The notes under the pieces are model-generated. The model was not told the origin of the DNA and did no database searches. It saw nothing but the letters and a program-made list of their open reading frames with translations. A program made the translations under genes and the position numbers. Positions 18,070 to 25,614 of a stretch of 33,453 bases of DNA are shown piece after piece. Origin of the DNA: Eubacterium sp. (GTDB taxonomy: Bacteria; Bacillota; Clostridia; Lachnospirales; Lachnospiraceae); the NCBI GenBank assembly GCA_017459945.1, contig JAFUBZ010000008.1, forward strand, positions 1 to 33,453, in the 5' to 3' direction. Position 1 is the first letter of the stretch. Every line of letters starts with the position of its first letter.

Positions 18070-19434
18070 ATGATCAATATATTTGAAGTGAATGAGACGA
18101 ATGAGATGATCGAACATGAACATCTCGATGTTCGTACCATTACACTCGGCATCAGTCTGTTAGACTGTATGGATTCTGATCTGGATCGGCTGAATCAGAA
18201 GATCTATCAGAAAATGACAACATTGGCAAAGGATCTGGTATCTACAGGTGAAACGATTGAGCAGAATTACGGCATTCCGATCGTAAACAAACGAATCTCC
18301 GTAACGCCGATTGCAATTGTAGGTTCCGCAGCATGTAAGACACCTGAAGACTATGTAACCATTGCGAAAACACTGGATCGTGTTGCACATGAAGTAGGCG
18401 TAAACTTTATCGGAGGATACTCTGCACTGGTCTCAAAAGGGATGACCCCGTGTGACGAAATGCTGATCCGGTCGATCCCGCAGGCGCTGGCAGAGACGGA
18501 GCTTGTATGCAGCTCTGTCAATCTGGGATCGACAAAGACCGGTATCAACATGGATGCTGTTCGTCTGATGGGACAGATCGTAAAGCAGACCGCTGAATAT
18601 ACAAAAGAAAAAGATTCATTCGGATGCGCAAAGCTTGTTGTGTTCTGTAACGCACCGGATGACAATCCGTTTATGGCAGGCGCCTTCCACGGCGTAACAG
18701 AAGCCGATGCGATCATCAATGTCGGCGTCAGCGGCCCCGGCGTTGTGAAGACCGCATTATCCAAAGTCAGAGGAGAGAGCTTTGAGGTCCTTTGCGAAAC
18801 GATCAAAAAGACCGCTTTTAAGATCACACGTGTTGGTCAGCTGGTTGCAAAGGAAGCTTCCCGGATGATGAATATTCCGTTTGGTATCATTGATCTTTCA
18901 CTTGCTCCGACACCGGCCATCGGCGACAGCGTTGCCGAAATCTTAGAAGAGATCGGTCTTGAATGTGCAGGCGCACCCGGTACGACAGCTGCCCTGGCGC
19001 TCTTAAATGATCAGGTGAAAAAGGGCGGTATTATGGCATCCTCATATGTCGGGGGCTTAAGCGGCGCATTTATCCCGGTCAGCGAAGATCAGGGAATGAT
19101 CGACGCAGTACGGATCAATGCATTGACACTTGAAAAACTCGAAGCCATGACCTGTGTATGTTCCGTCGGCCTTGATATGATCGCCATTCCCGGCAAGACA
19201 TCAGAGTCCACGATCGCCGGAATCATTGCCGATGAAATGGCGATCGGTATGGTCAACCAGAAAACCACGGCAGTCCGTATTATTCCGGTGATCGGAAAGG
19301 ATGTCGGCGAACAGGCAGAATTTGGCGGACTGTTAGGCTATGCGCCGATCATGCCGGTTAACAGCCACAATTGTGAAGCATTTGTATCCCGTTTGGGCAG
19401 AATCCCGGCGCCGGTACATTCATTTAAAAATTAA
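18070..19434 (+). CDS. PFL family protein, UPF0210 (DUF711)
   Basis: The 454-aa protein matches the UPF0210/DUF711 family throughout. It opens [22 protein letters not shown] and contains [33 protein letters not shown] and GLDMIAIPG segments. The fold is related to the glycyl-radical enzyme barrel, but I see no C-terminal glycyl-radical motif, so it should not be called an active formate lyase. The biochemical function is unknown. An AGGAAGGA ribosome site precedes the ATG. It forms a two-gene unit with the ACT protein upstream, a linkage conserved across Firmicutes and archaea. The gene ends 187 nt before purO. Confidence 0.92.
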   Translation: MINIFEVNETNEMIEHEHLDVRTITLGISLLDCMDSDLDRLNQKIYQKMTTLAKDLVSTGETIEQNYGIPIVNKRISVTPIAIVGSAACKTPEDYVTIAKTLDRVAHEVGVNFIGGYSALVSKGMTPCDEMLIRSIPQALAETELVCSSVNLGSTKTGINMDAVRLMGQIVKQTAEYTKEKDSFGCAKLVVFCNAPDDNPFMAGAFHGVTEADAIINVGVSGPGVVKTALSKVRGESFEVLCETIKKTAFKITRVGQLVAKEASRMMNIPFGIIDLSLAPTPAIGDSVAEILEEIGLECAGAPGTTAALALLNDQVKKGGIMASSYVGGLSGAFIPVSEDQGMIDAVRINALTLEKLEAMTCVCSVGLDMIAIPGKTSESTIAGIIADEMAIGMVNQKTTAVRIIPVIGKDVGEQAEFGGLLGYAPIMPVNSHNCEAFVSRLGRIPAPVHSFKN

Positions 19435-19455
19435 TCAAGCAAGAGAGAACCGAGC

Positions 19456-19593
19456 GCGATCTTTGCAGTTCGCAAATCTACGGGATTCGGCCTTTGTATG
19501 CTTGCATATAAAAGACGAAGACCGGGGATTTGTGGAAGGCAAATGCATTGCATTTGGAGAACGGCGAAGATCGCTTAGGAATGCAACGCATTC
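19456..19593 (+). other. Strongly folded non-coding element before the IMP cyclohydrolase gene
   Basis: The 187-nt gap holds a nested structure. A closing helix pairs 19456-19466 with 19564-19574 (11 bp, one wobble) and continues with GTTC 19468-19471 and GAAC 19559-19562. Inside are two arms. One pairs 19472-19478 with 19527-19533 and is capped by a hairpin (19492-19514) with a CUUG tetraloop. The other is a CAAATGC/GCATTTG hairpin (19540-19556). A separate hairpin GAATGC-AAC-GCATTC follows at 19579-19593. The result is a three-way junction plus a hairpin, 16 nt before the AGGAGG of purO. It may be a cis-acting leader RNA or a dispersed palindromic repeat. It matches no riboswitch class I know. 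Confidence 0.6.
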
Positions 19594-19621
19594 GTAAGAA
19601 ATAAGAACAGGAGGGGTTATT

Positions 19622-20335
19622 ATGGAATTTAAATCAATCGCAACCAGACTCAGTGAAAATGCATATCCGGGACGCGGCATTATCATCGGCCGTACACCGG
19701 ATGGAAGCAAAGCAGTAACTGCATATTTTATCATGGGACGCAGTACAAACAGCCGTAACCGTGTATTTGTTGAAGATGGAGAAGGCATCCGTACGGAAGC
19801 GTTTGATCCGTCTTTAATGGAAGATCCAAGCCTGATCATCTATGCACCGGTCCGTGTACTCGGAAACAAAACAATCGTCACAAACGGTGACCAGACTGAT
19901 ACGATCTATGCAGGGCTTGATCGTCAGCTCACCTTTGAAGCTTCTTTAAGAAGCCGCAAATTTGAGCCGGATGCACCGAATCTGACCCCTCGTATTTCCG
20001 GTGTACTTCATGTAGAAGGCGGTCATTACAGCTATGCAATGTCAATTTTAAAGAGCAACAACGGAAATGAAGCTGCATGCAACCGTTATACCTTTGCTTA
20101 CGAGACACCGATTGCAGGAGAAGCAAGATTCATCCATACCTATATGAGTGACGGAAATCCGCTCCCAAGCTTTGAAGGAGAGCCGGAGCTTTGTGAGACC
20201 GTAGATGACATCGATACTTACACAGAGCTTCTTTGGAATAACTTAAATGAAGACAACAAAGTATCTTTGTTTGTTCGTTATATCAATATTGAAGACGGTT
20301 CTTACGAAACACGCATTGTAAACAAGAATAAATAA
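19622..20335 (+). CDS. purO: IMP cyclohydrolase, PurO-like
   Basis: This 237-aa protein belongs to the IMP cyclohydrolase family first known from archaea (PurO). It closes the second ring of the purine by dehydrating FAICAR to IMP, the final step. The whole protein fits the family, with YPGRGIIIGRTPDG near the N-terminus, YFIMGRSTNSRNRVF, and NLTPRISGV followed by GGHYSYAMSI in the middle. In most bacteria this activity sits in the N-terminal domain of PurH, which is unrelated in sequence. AGGAGGGG is 7 nt from the ATG. The next gene, AICAR transformylase, supplies its substrate and begins 19 nt later. The gene symbol is given by homology. Confidence 0.88.
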   Translation: MEFKSIATRLSENAYPGRGIIIGRTPDGSKAVTAYFIMGRSTNSRNRVFVEDGEGIRTEAFDPSLMEDPSLIIYAPVRVLGNKTIVTNGDQTDTIYAGLDRQLTFEASLRSRKFEPDAPNLTPRISGVLHVEGGHYSYAMSILKSNNGNEAACNRYTFAYETPIAGEARFIHTYMSDGNPLPSFEGEPELCETVDDIDTYTELLWNNLNEDNKVSLFVRYINIEDGSYETRIVNKNK

Positions 20336-20354
20336 TAAATGGGGGATGATACCA

Positions 20355-21530
20355 ATGAAAGAACTCGAATTAAAGTATGGATGCAATCCGAATCAGAAGC
20401 CTTCCCGTATCTTTATGAACGAAGGCGAACTGCCTGTTACCGTGTTAAACGGTAAGCCGGGATATATTAATTTCCTGGATGCCTTCAACGGATGGCAGCT
20501 TGTAAAGGAATTAAAGGAAGCAACCGGTCTTTGCGCCGCAACTTCTTTTAAACATGTATCACCTGCAGGCGCAGCAGTTGGCCTGCCGCTGACAGACATT
20601 GAAAAGAAGATTTACTGGGTAGATGATTTTGAAGATCTGTCACCGCTTGCATGTGCATACGCAAGAGCCCGCGGCGCGGACCGTATGTCTTCCTTTGGCG
20701 ATTTTATCTCTCTGTCTGATGTTTGTGATGCAGACACTGCGAAGCTGATCAAAAGAGAAGTGTCTGATGGTGTGATCGCACCGGGATACACTCAGGAAGC
20801 ACTCGACATCCTGACCCAGAAGAAAAAAGGCAATTATAACGTGATCCAGATCGATCCGGATTATGTGCCGGATCCGATCGAACACAAGGAAGTGTTCGGC
20901 GTTGTCTTCGAGCAGGGCAGAAACGAGCTTAAGATCGACCGCGATTTCCTCAGCAATGTTGTTACTGAGAACAAAGAGATTCCGGATTCCGCAAAGATCG
21001 ATCTAATCATTGCACTGATCACCTTAAAATATACACAGTCGAATTCCGTTTGCTATGCAAAAGGCGGACAGGCGATCGGCATCGGTGCAGGACAGCAGTC
21101 CCGTATCCACTGCACAAGACTTGCCGGCCAGAAAGCAGACAACTGGTATCTGCGTCAGTCTCCGCAGGTTCAGAATCTTCAGTTTGTCGACGGTTTAAGC
21201 CGCGCAAACAGAGATAATGCGATCGATGTTTATATCGGTGACGAATACGAAGATGTACTCCGCGAAGGAGAGTGGCAGAAGATCTTCAAAGAGAAACCGC
21301 CGGTATTTACAAGAGAAGAGAAGAAGGCTTGGCTTGCAGGCAACACAGATGTTGCACTTGGCTCAGATGCATTCTTCCCGTTTGGCGACAACATTGAGCG
21401 TGCAAGAAAGAGCGGCGTAAAATACATCGCTGAGCCGGGCGGATCGATCCGTGATGACAACGTCATCGAAACCTGCAACAAGTATGGTATCGCGATGTGC
21501 TTTACAGGTCTGCGGCTGTTCCACCACTAG
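20355..21530 (+). CDS. Stand-alone AICAR transformylase (phosphoribosylaminoimidazolecarboxamide formyltransferase)
   Basis: This enzyme formylates AICAR with 10-formyltetrahydrofolate to FAICAR, step 9 of purine synthesis. The 391-aa protein corresponds only to the transformylase half of PurH; the cyclohydrolase half is absent and replaced by the neighbouring PurO-type enzyme. The catalytic Lys-His pair is K66-H67 in SFKHVSPAGAAVG. Other strong blocks are ARARGADRMSSFGDF, KYTQSNSVCYAKGGQ, IGIGAGQQSRIHCTRLAG and the terminal LRLFHH. These blocks resemble animal ATIC more than E. coli PurH as I remember them. I start at 20355 because GGGGG lies 9 nt upstream. An in-frame ATG at 20346 lacks such a site. 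Confidence 0.93.
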   Translation: MKELELKYGCNPNQKPSRIFMNEGELPVTVLNGKPGYINFLDAFNGWQLVKELKEATGLCAATSFKHVSPAGAAVGLPLTDIEKKIYWVDDFEDLSPLACAYARARGADRMSSFGDFISLSDVCDADTAKLIKREVSDGVIAPGYTQEALDILTQKKKGNYNVIQIDPDYVPDPIEHKEVFGVVFEQGRNELKIDRDFLSNVVTENKEIPDSAKIDLIIALITLKYTQSNSVCYAKGGQAIGIGAGQQSRIHCTRLAGQKADNWYLRQSPQVQNLQFVDGLSRANRDNAIDVYIGDEYEDVLREGEWQKIFKEKPPVFTREEKKAWLAGNTDVALGSDAFFPFGDNIERARKSGVKYIAEPGGSIRDDNVIETCNKYGIAMCFTGLRLFHH

Positions 21531-21540
21531 AATTTATACT

Positions 21541-21880
21541 CAGATTAATAATGTCCGCCAGGACAACAAGGATATCTCTGGCTGAGTTATTATCTGTCGT
21601 ATAACAAAAACTGCTGAAAAAAATAGATTTAACACAGTACGTATTTTCAGAGCAGGAAGAATCGGGAAGCTGTTTCGACAAAACATTTTCTTAAGGCGCG
21701 GTTAGCGTGCAGGGAAGATCCACTGCTTACGGAAACTTAGAGTCGAAGCCAATCTGAGACTCTTAGTTGCAGTTAGCAGTTAGCTTGCCCAGAACGCTGC
21801 GCCCATGTTTTTCGAAAAGCATCCCGATTCGACTGGTCGTACGATATCCACGCTGTCCTGGCGTGCGATTATAATGCATA
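21541..21880 (+). ncRNA. Unassigned large structured RNA candidate
   Basis: This stretch has no credible ORF but folds end to end. The outer helices pair CGCCAGGACA 21556-21565 with 21854-21863 and GGATATC 21570-21576 with 21843-21849. Two local hairpins follow (21586-21605 and 21611-21655). The inner rod pairs 21659-21667 with 21822-21830, 21673-21678 with 21812-21817, 21680-21686 with 21805-21811, 21695-21699 with 21799-21803, and 21704-21708 with 21794-21798. ACTGCT 21722-21727 pairs with 21775-21780, and a final hairpin lies at 21734-21768. A strong terminator follows. It may be a separate RNA gene or a processed 3' end of the purine transcript. I do not recognise SRP, tmRNA, 6S or a known riboswitch. 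Strand is inferred from the terminator. Confidence 0.6.
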
Positions 21881-21888
21881 GAACAAAT

Positions 21889-21919
21889 GCCACCGCACAA
21901 TCATGCGGTGGCTTTTCTT
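21889..21919 (+). terminator. Rho-independent terminator, possibly bidirectional
   Basis: A perfect 9-bp stem, GCCACCGCA 21889-21897 and TGCGGTGGC 21904-21912, with a 6-nt loop is followed by TTTTCTTT. It ends the plus-strand transcript. On the minus strand it lies 27 nt past the pyruvate carboxylase stop with only a weak T tract, so it may serve both converging units. Confidence 0.88.
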
Positions 21920-21945
21920 TGTTTATTCAGCTGTTTGAATAAATC

Positions 21946-24900
21946 TTATTCTTCTTCGCCTGCATCTTCGTCATCTGCAAGATGGAAGGAGATCAGCAGG
22001 TCATCCTGACTTACGGAATCGCCGGCCTGTACGTAGATCTTGTCTACCGTACCATTGATCTTGGAAACAACGGTGGTTTCCATCTTCATTGCCTCGACTG
22101 TCATCAGTGCCTGGTTCTTCTCAACTACATCGCCTTCTTTGACGATAACCTTGCTGACAGTACCCGGGATAGAAGATCCGAGATGTTTCGGATTGTTCTT
22201 CTCAGCTTTGAGCTTACGATCGGACTTGATCTCAAGGGTCTTATCCTGGATCTTAACGCTACGAACAGCTCCGTTTACCAGGAACATCACGTTTCTGATA
22301 CCGTTTGCATCCGGATCGCTCTGGTCAAGATATTTGATCAGAACTTCTTTACCTTCGCCAAGTCTTAAGTATGTCTCTTCGCCCTTAGCAAGACCAAAGA
22401 AGAATACATGGCTCTCAAGACGGGTCATATCGCTGTAGGTCTCATAGTATTCCATATGATCTTCATATACTTTCGGGTAGAGTGCATAGCTTAATGCACA
22501 TCTCTTCATGTAGCGATCATCTTTGTCTTTGTAGAATGGATGTTCTTTTCTCAGCTTATCAGCGATGGCATCCAGATCAACCGGCTCTAATGTCTTACCC
22601 GGGCGGTCAGTGAGCGGCTCGATATCTTTTAATACGATCTTCTGAAGCTCAGCCGGGAATCCGCCGTACGGCTGTCCCATCATACCCTGAAAGTAGGAGA
22701 CTACAGAATCCGGATAGGAGAGACCTGCGCCTGCCTCAAGGATGTTCTCTTTTGTCAGGCCGTTCTTGTACATGAAGATCGCAAGATCACCGACAGCTTT
22801 GGAAGTAGGTGTAACCTTAACGATATTTCCAAGCAGCTCGTTTGCATCTTTGTAAAGCACTTTGATAAATTCAAAGTCTTCCGGTGAACCCATGCTGGTA
22901 ACCTGTGCAAGAAGGTTGGAGTACTGACCACCGGGGATCTCGAATTTATAAATCTCAGCATTCGGAGATTTCATATCACTCTCGAAGGAAGTGTATACCT
23001 TACGAACGCGGCTGTAGTAGCGGCTCAGCTCGTCAAGCTCTTCATACTTCAGGCCTGTCTCGCGATCAGAACCTTCTGTTGCTTCAACAACAGCATTCAG
23101 AGACGGCTGACTGGTAAGTGAGGACATGGACTCAATTGCCAGGTCAACGATGTCAACGCCTGCCTCAGCTGCCATCAGGACAGTAGCAACACCGTTACCG
23201 GTGGAATCATGTGTATGCAGATGAAGCGGAACATGAAGCTCTTTCTTAAGTGCGCCAACAAGCTCTTTTGCTGCGAGCGGCTTCAGAAGTCCTGCCATAT
23301 CCTTGATCGCGATCGCATGAACACCAAGCTTTTCAAGCTCAAGTGCCATGTTGATATAATAGTCAAGTGTATATTTTGTCTCATCCGGGCTGATCACGTT
23401 ACCGGTGTAGCAGATCGTACCTTCAACGATCTTTCCGGTCTTTAATGCAGCATCGATCGGCACCTTCATGTTCTCAACCCAGTTCAGGGAATCGAAGATA
23501 CGGAATACATCAATGCCGTAATCAGCGGACATTTTAATGAACTCTGTAACAACATTATCCGGATAGTTGGTGTATCCGACTGCATTGGAAGCACGAAGCA
23601 GCATCTGCAGCAGTGTGTTCGGCATACGTTCTCTTAACAGTTCCAGACGTTCCCACGGTGACTCATGCAGGAAACGATATGCTGTATCAAATGTAGCACC
23701 GCCCCAGCACTCAGCAGAGAACGCATTTGCAAGATAAGCATTGGTTGCCTTTGCCGCACCGCACAGATCCTTACTTCTCATACGGGTTGCCATCAGAGAC
23801 TGCTGTGCGTCACGCATCGTGGTATCTGTTACATAAAGCTTCTTATCATTAAGAATCTTCTGCATCAGTCCCTCTGCACCGAGTTTCAGGAACTCATCAC
23901 GCATACCATAAACCGGTTTGGACTCATCCACATACGGAAGTACACGGTTTTCGTATTTGGCTTTCTTTCCGCCGCTTTCGTTGACGATCTTATCGCCAAG
24001 GAACTCAAGAACCTTGGTTGCACGATCCTGGCTCATAGCCATATCGAACAGCTCCGGAGTTTCCTCGATGAAAGTGGTGTAGCACTGGCCGCTGCGGAAG
24101 AGCGGATGATTCAGTACATTTACAAGGAACGGGATATTGGTCTTAACGCCACGGATACGCATCTCAGACATCGCACGGATCGACTTGCTGATCGCAATAT
24201 CAAAATCACGTGCATGAGAGATAACCTTAACCAGAAGACTGTCATAGAACGGTGTAATTACCGCACCCTGGAATCCGTTACCGCCGTCAAGACGGATGCC
24301 GGCACCTTCGCCTGCACGGTAAACAGTGATCTCACCGGTGTCCGGCAGGAAGTTGTTCTGCGGATCTTCTGTGGTGATACGTGTCTGAATGGAGTATCCA
24401 TTGCATGTGATGGATTCCTGTCCGTGGATACGAACTTCCGGAGAATCAAGCGGATATCCTTCTGCGATCAGGATCTGTGATGCAACAATATCGATACCTG
24501 TAACTTCTTCAGAAACAGTATGCTCAACCTGAACACGCGGGTTCATCTCGATGAAATAAGGATTGTTATCAGCATCAACCAGGAACTCGCAAGTACCGGC
24601 ATTGCGATAATTAACCGCTTTGCACATACGGATCGCGGAATCAAAGATGATCTTTCTTGTCTCATCCGGGATCGAGAAAGCCGGGGCGTACTCTACGACC
24701 TTCTGATGACGACGCTGCACGGAGCAGTCACGGTCATACAGATGAACAACGTTGCCGTAGTTATCACCAAGTACCTGAACCTCAATATGCTTCGGACTTC
24801 TTAAGTACTTCTCGATGAAGATCTTGTCATCACCAAATGCTTTCTTGGATTCGTTCTTTGCTTCTTCAAATTCCTGTTCAAGATCTTCGATACAGTTGAC

Positions 24901-25434
24901 AATACGCATACCGCGTCCGCCACCACCGTTAGATGCCTTCAGCATAACAGGGAAGCCAACCATCTGTGCAACTTCGGCTGCTTTTTCATAATCCTTAATA
25001 GAATAGTCTACACCAGGAATGATCGGTACATTTGCTTCGATCGCCATTTTCTTGGATGAGATCTTATCACCCATCTGATTCATGATCGTGCTTGTCGGTC
25101 CAATGAAGACGATACCGTTTTTCTCACAGGCATCTACAAAATTCGGATTCTCTGAAAGGAATCCATAACCCGGATGGATCGCATCTACGCCTTCTGCAAC
25201 AGCAATCTTGATGATCGTATCGATATCCAGATACGCATCGATCGGTCCTTTGTTTGGATCGAGCGGATAAGACTCATCTGATTTGCTGCGGAAGGCTGCA
25301 TAGCGGTCTTCCTTTGAATAAATGCTGACCGTGGATATTCCTAATTCCTGACATGCACGGAATACCCGGATGGCAATCTCCCCTCTGTTTGCCACCATGA
25401 CCTTCTTGAAAGGTCTGATTTTTGCATCACTCAT
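21946..25434 (-). CDS. pyc: Pyruvate carboxylase
   Basis: Pyc makes oxaloacetate from pyruvate, bicarbonate and ATP, refilling the TCA and amino-acid pathways. The single-chain 1162-aa enzyme has the normal length and order. Biotin carboxylase spans about 1-455, with HPGYGFLSENPNF, the GGGGRGMR ATP loop and EMNPRVQVEHTVSEE. Carboxyltransferase spans about 530-800, with TTMRDAQQSLMATRM and DMAGLL. A PYC/OADA domain extends to about 1030. The C-terminal biotinyl domain carries the biotin lysine K1117 in EAMKMET. The ribosome site AAGGAG precedes the ATG, and a good promoter lies about 70 nt upstream. It is a single-gene unit behind tmcAL on the same strand. Confidence 0.97.
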   Translation of the reverse strand: MSDAKIRPFKKVMVANRGEIAIRVFRACQELGISTVSIYSKEDRYAAFRSKSDESYPLDPNKGPIDAYLDIDTIIKIAVAEGVDAIHPGYGFLSENPNFVDACEKNGIVFIGPTSTIMNQMGDKISSKKMAIEANVPIIPGVDYSIKDYEKAAEVAQMVGFPVMLKASNGGGGRGMRIVNCIEDLEQEFEEAKNESKKAFGDDKIFIEKYLRSPKHIEVQVLGDNYGNVVHLYDRDCSVQRRHQKVVEYAPAFSIPDETRKIIFDSAIRMCKAVNYRNAGTCEFLVDADNNPYFIEMNPRVQVEHTVSEEVTGIDIVASQILIAEGYPLDSPEVRIHGQESITCNGYSIQTRITTEDPQNNFLPDTGEITVYRAGEGAGIRLDGGNGFQGAVITPFYDSLLVKVISHARDFDIAISKSIRAMSEMRIRGVKTNIPFLVNVLNHPLFRSGQCYTTFIEETPELFDMAMSQDRATKVLEFLGDKIVNESGGKKAKYENRVLPYVDESKPVYGMRDEFLKLGAEGLMQKILNDKKLYVTDTTMRDAQQSLMATRMRSKDLCGAAKATNAYLANAFSAECWGGATFDTAYRFLHESPWERLELLRERMPNTLLQMLLRASNAVGYTNYPDNVVTEFIKMSADYGIDVFRIFDSLNWVENMKVPIDAALKTGKIVEGTICYTGNVISPDETKYTLDYYINMALELEKLGVHAIAIKDMAGLLKPLAAKELVGALKKELHVPLHLHTHDSTGNGVATVLMAAEAGVDIVDLAIESMSSLTSQPSLNAVVEATEGSDRETGLKYEELDELSRYYSRVRKVYTSFESDMKSPNAEIYKFEIPGGQYSNLLAQVTSMGSPEDFEFIKVLYKDANELLGNIVKVTPTSKAVGDLAIFMYKNGLTKENILEAGAGLSYPDSVVSYFQGMMGQPYGGFPAELQKIVLKDIEPLTDRPGKTLEPVDLDAIADKLRKEHPFYKDKDDRYMKRCALSYALYPKVYEDHMEYYETYSDMTRLESHVFFFGLAKGEETYLRLGEGKEVLIKYLDQSDPDANGIRNVMFLVNGAVRSVKIQDKTLEIKSDRKLKAEKNNPKHLGSSIPGTVSKVIVKEGDVVEKNQALMTVEAMKMETTVVSKINGTVDKIYVQAGDSVSQDDLLISFHLADDEDAGEEE

Positions 25435-25470
25435 AATTCTTCTCCTTGCCTCATGTTAAAAAGTGAAAAC

Positions 25471-25490
25471 GATTTTCCTTCCGGAAAATC
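25471..25490 (-). promoter_or_regulatory. Inverted repeat in the pyc leader
   Basis: A perfect 8-bp inverted repeat, GATTTTCC 25471-25478 and GGAAAATC 25483-25490, is separated by 4 nt. It lies just downstream of the expected pyc start of transcription, about 13 nt from it. It could be an operator for a repressor or a 5' stabilising hairpin. No T tract follows, so it is not a terminator. Confidence 0.45.
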
Positions 25491-25509
25491 TTGTACAACT
25501 TCATATACA

Positions 25510-25538
25510 ATTATAAGGAATCAGGGGATGGATTTCAA
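25510..25538 (-). promoter_or_regulatory. Sigma-A promoter of pyc
   Basis: Read on the minus strand, TTGAAA (25538-25533) is followed by a 17-nt spacer and a perfect TATAAT (25515-25510). Transcription should start near 25503, giving a leader of about 70 nt before the pyc start codon. Confidence 0.8.
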
Positions 25539-25614
25539 GGGAAAGTCAACGATAATCAGGCAAAAATAGGGACGTTTAACAGCAAATATGAATAATAAAA
25601 GACATTTGATTTTA

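Noticed and set aside
18070..19434. Active pyruvate formate-lyase
   Set aside because: The PFL label is structural. The protein is a UPF0210 member and I see no glycyl-radical loop near the C-terminus.
19435..19839. A 134-codon minus-strand frame spanning the folded element and the start of purO
   Set aside because: It runs antisense over a convincing purO N-terminus, has no recognisable domain, and its C-terminal part is just the folded non-coding element read as protein.
20346..20354. An upstream ATG for the AICAR transformylase
   Set aside because: It overlaps the spacer of the ribosome site that serves ATG 20355, and the downstream start matches the usual N-terminus.
21535..21540. TATACT as a -10 box giving the structured RNA its own promoter
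   Set aside because: No acceptable -35 box exists at 16-18 nt upstream, so I did not list a promoter. Transcription by read-through from the purine genes is possible.
21541..21880. SRP RNA, tmRNA or 6S RNA
   Set aside because: The SRP GGAAGGAAGCAGC tetraloop region, the tmRNA tag and tRNA-like ends, and the 6S size and open-bubble pattern are not present.
23665..24480. A 271-codon plus-strand frame inside pyc
   Set aside because: It is wholly antisense to a conserved part of pyruvate carboxylase, has a Cys/Ile/Arg-rich composition typical of shadow frames, and no ribosome site.
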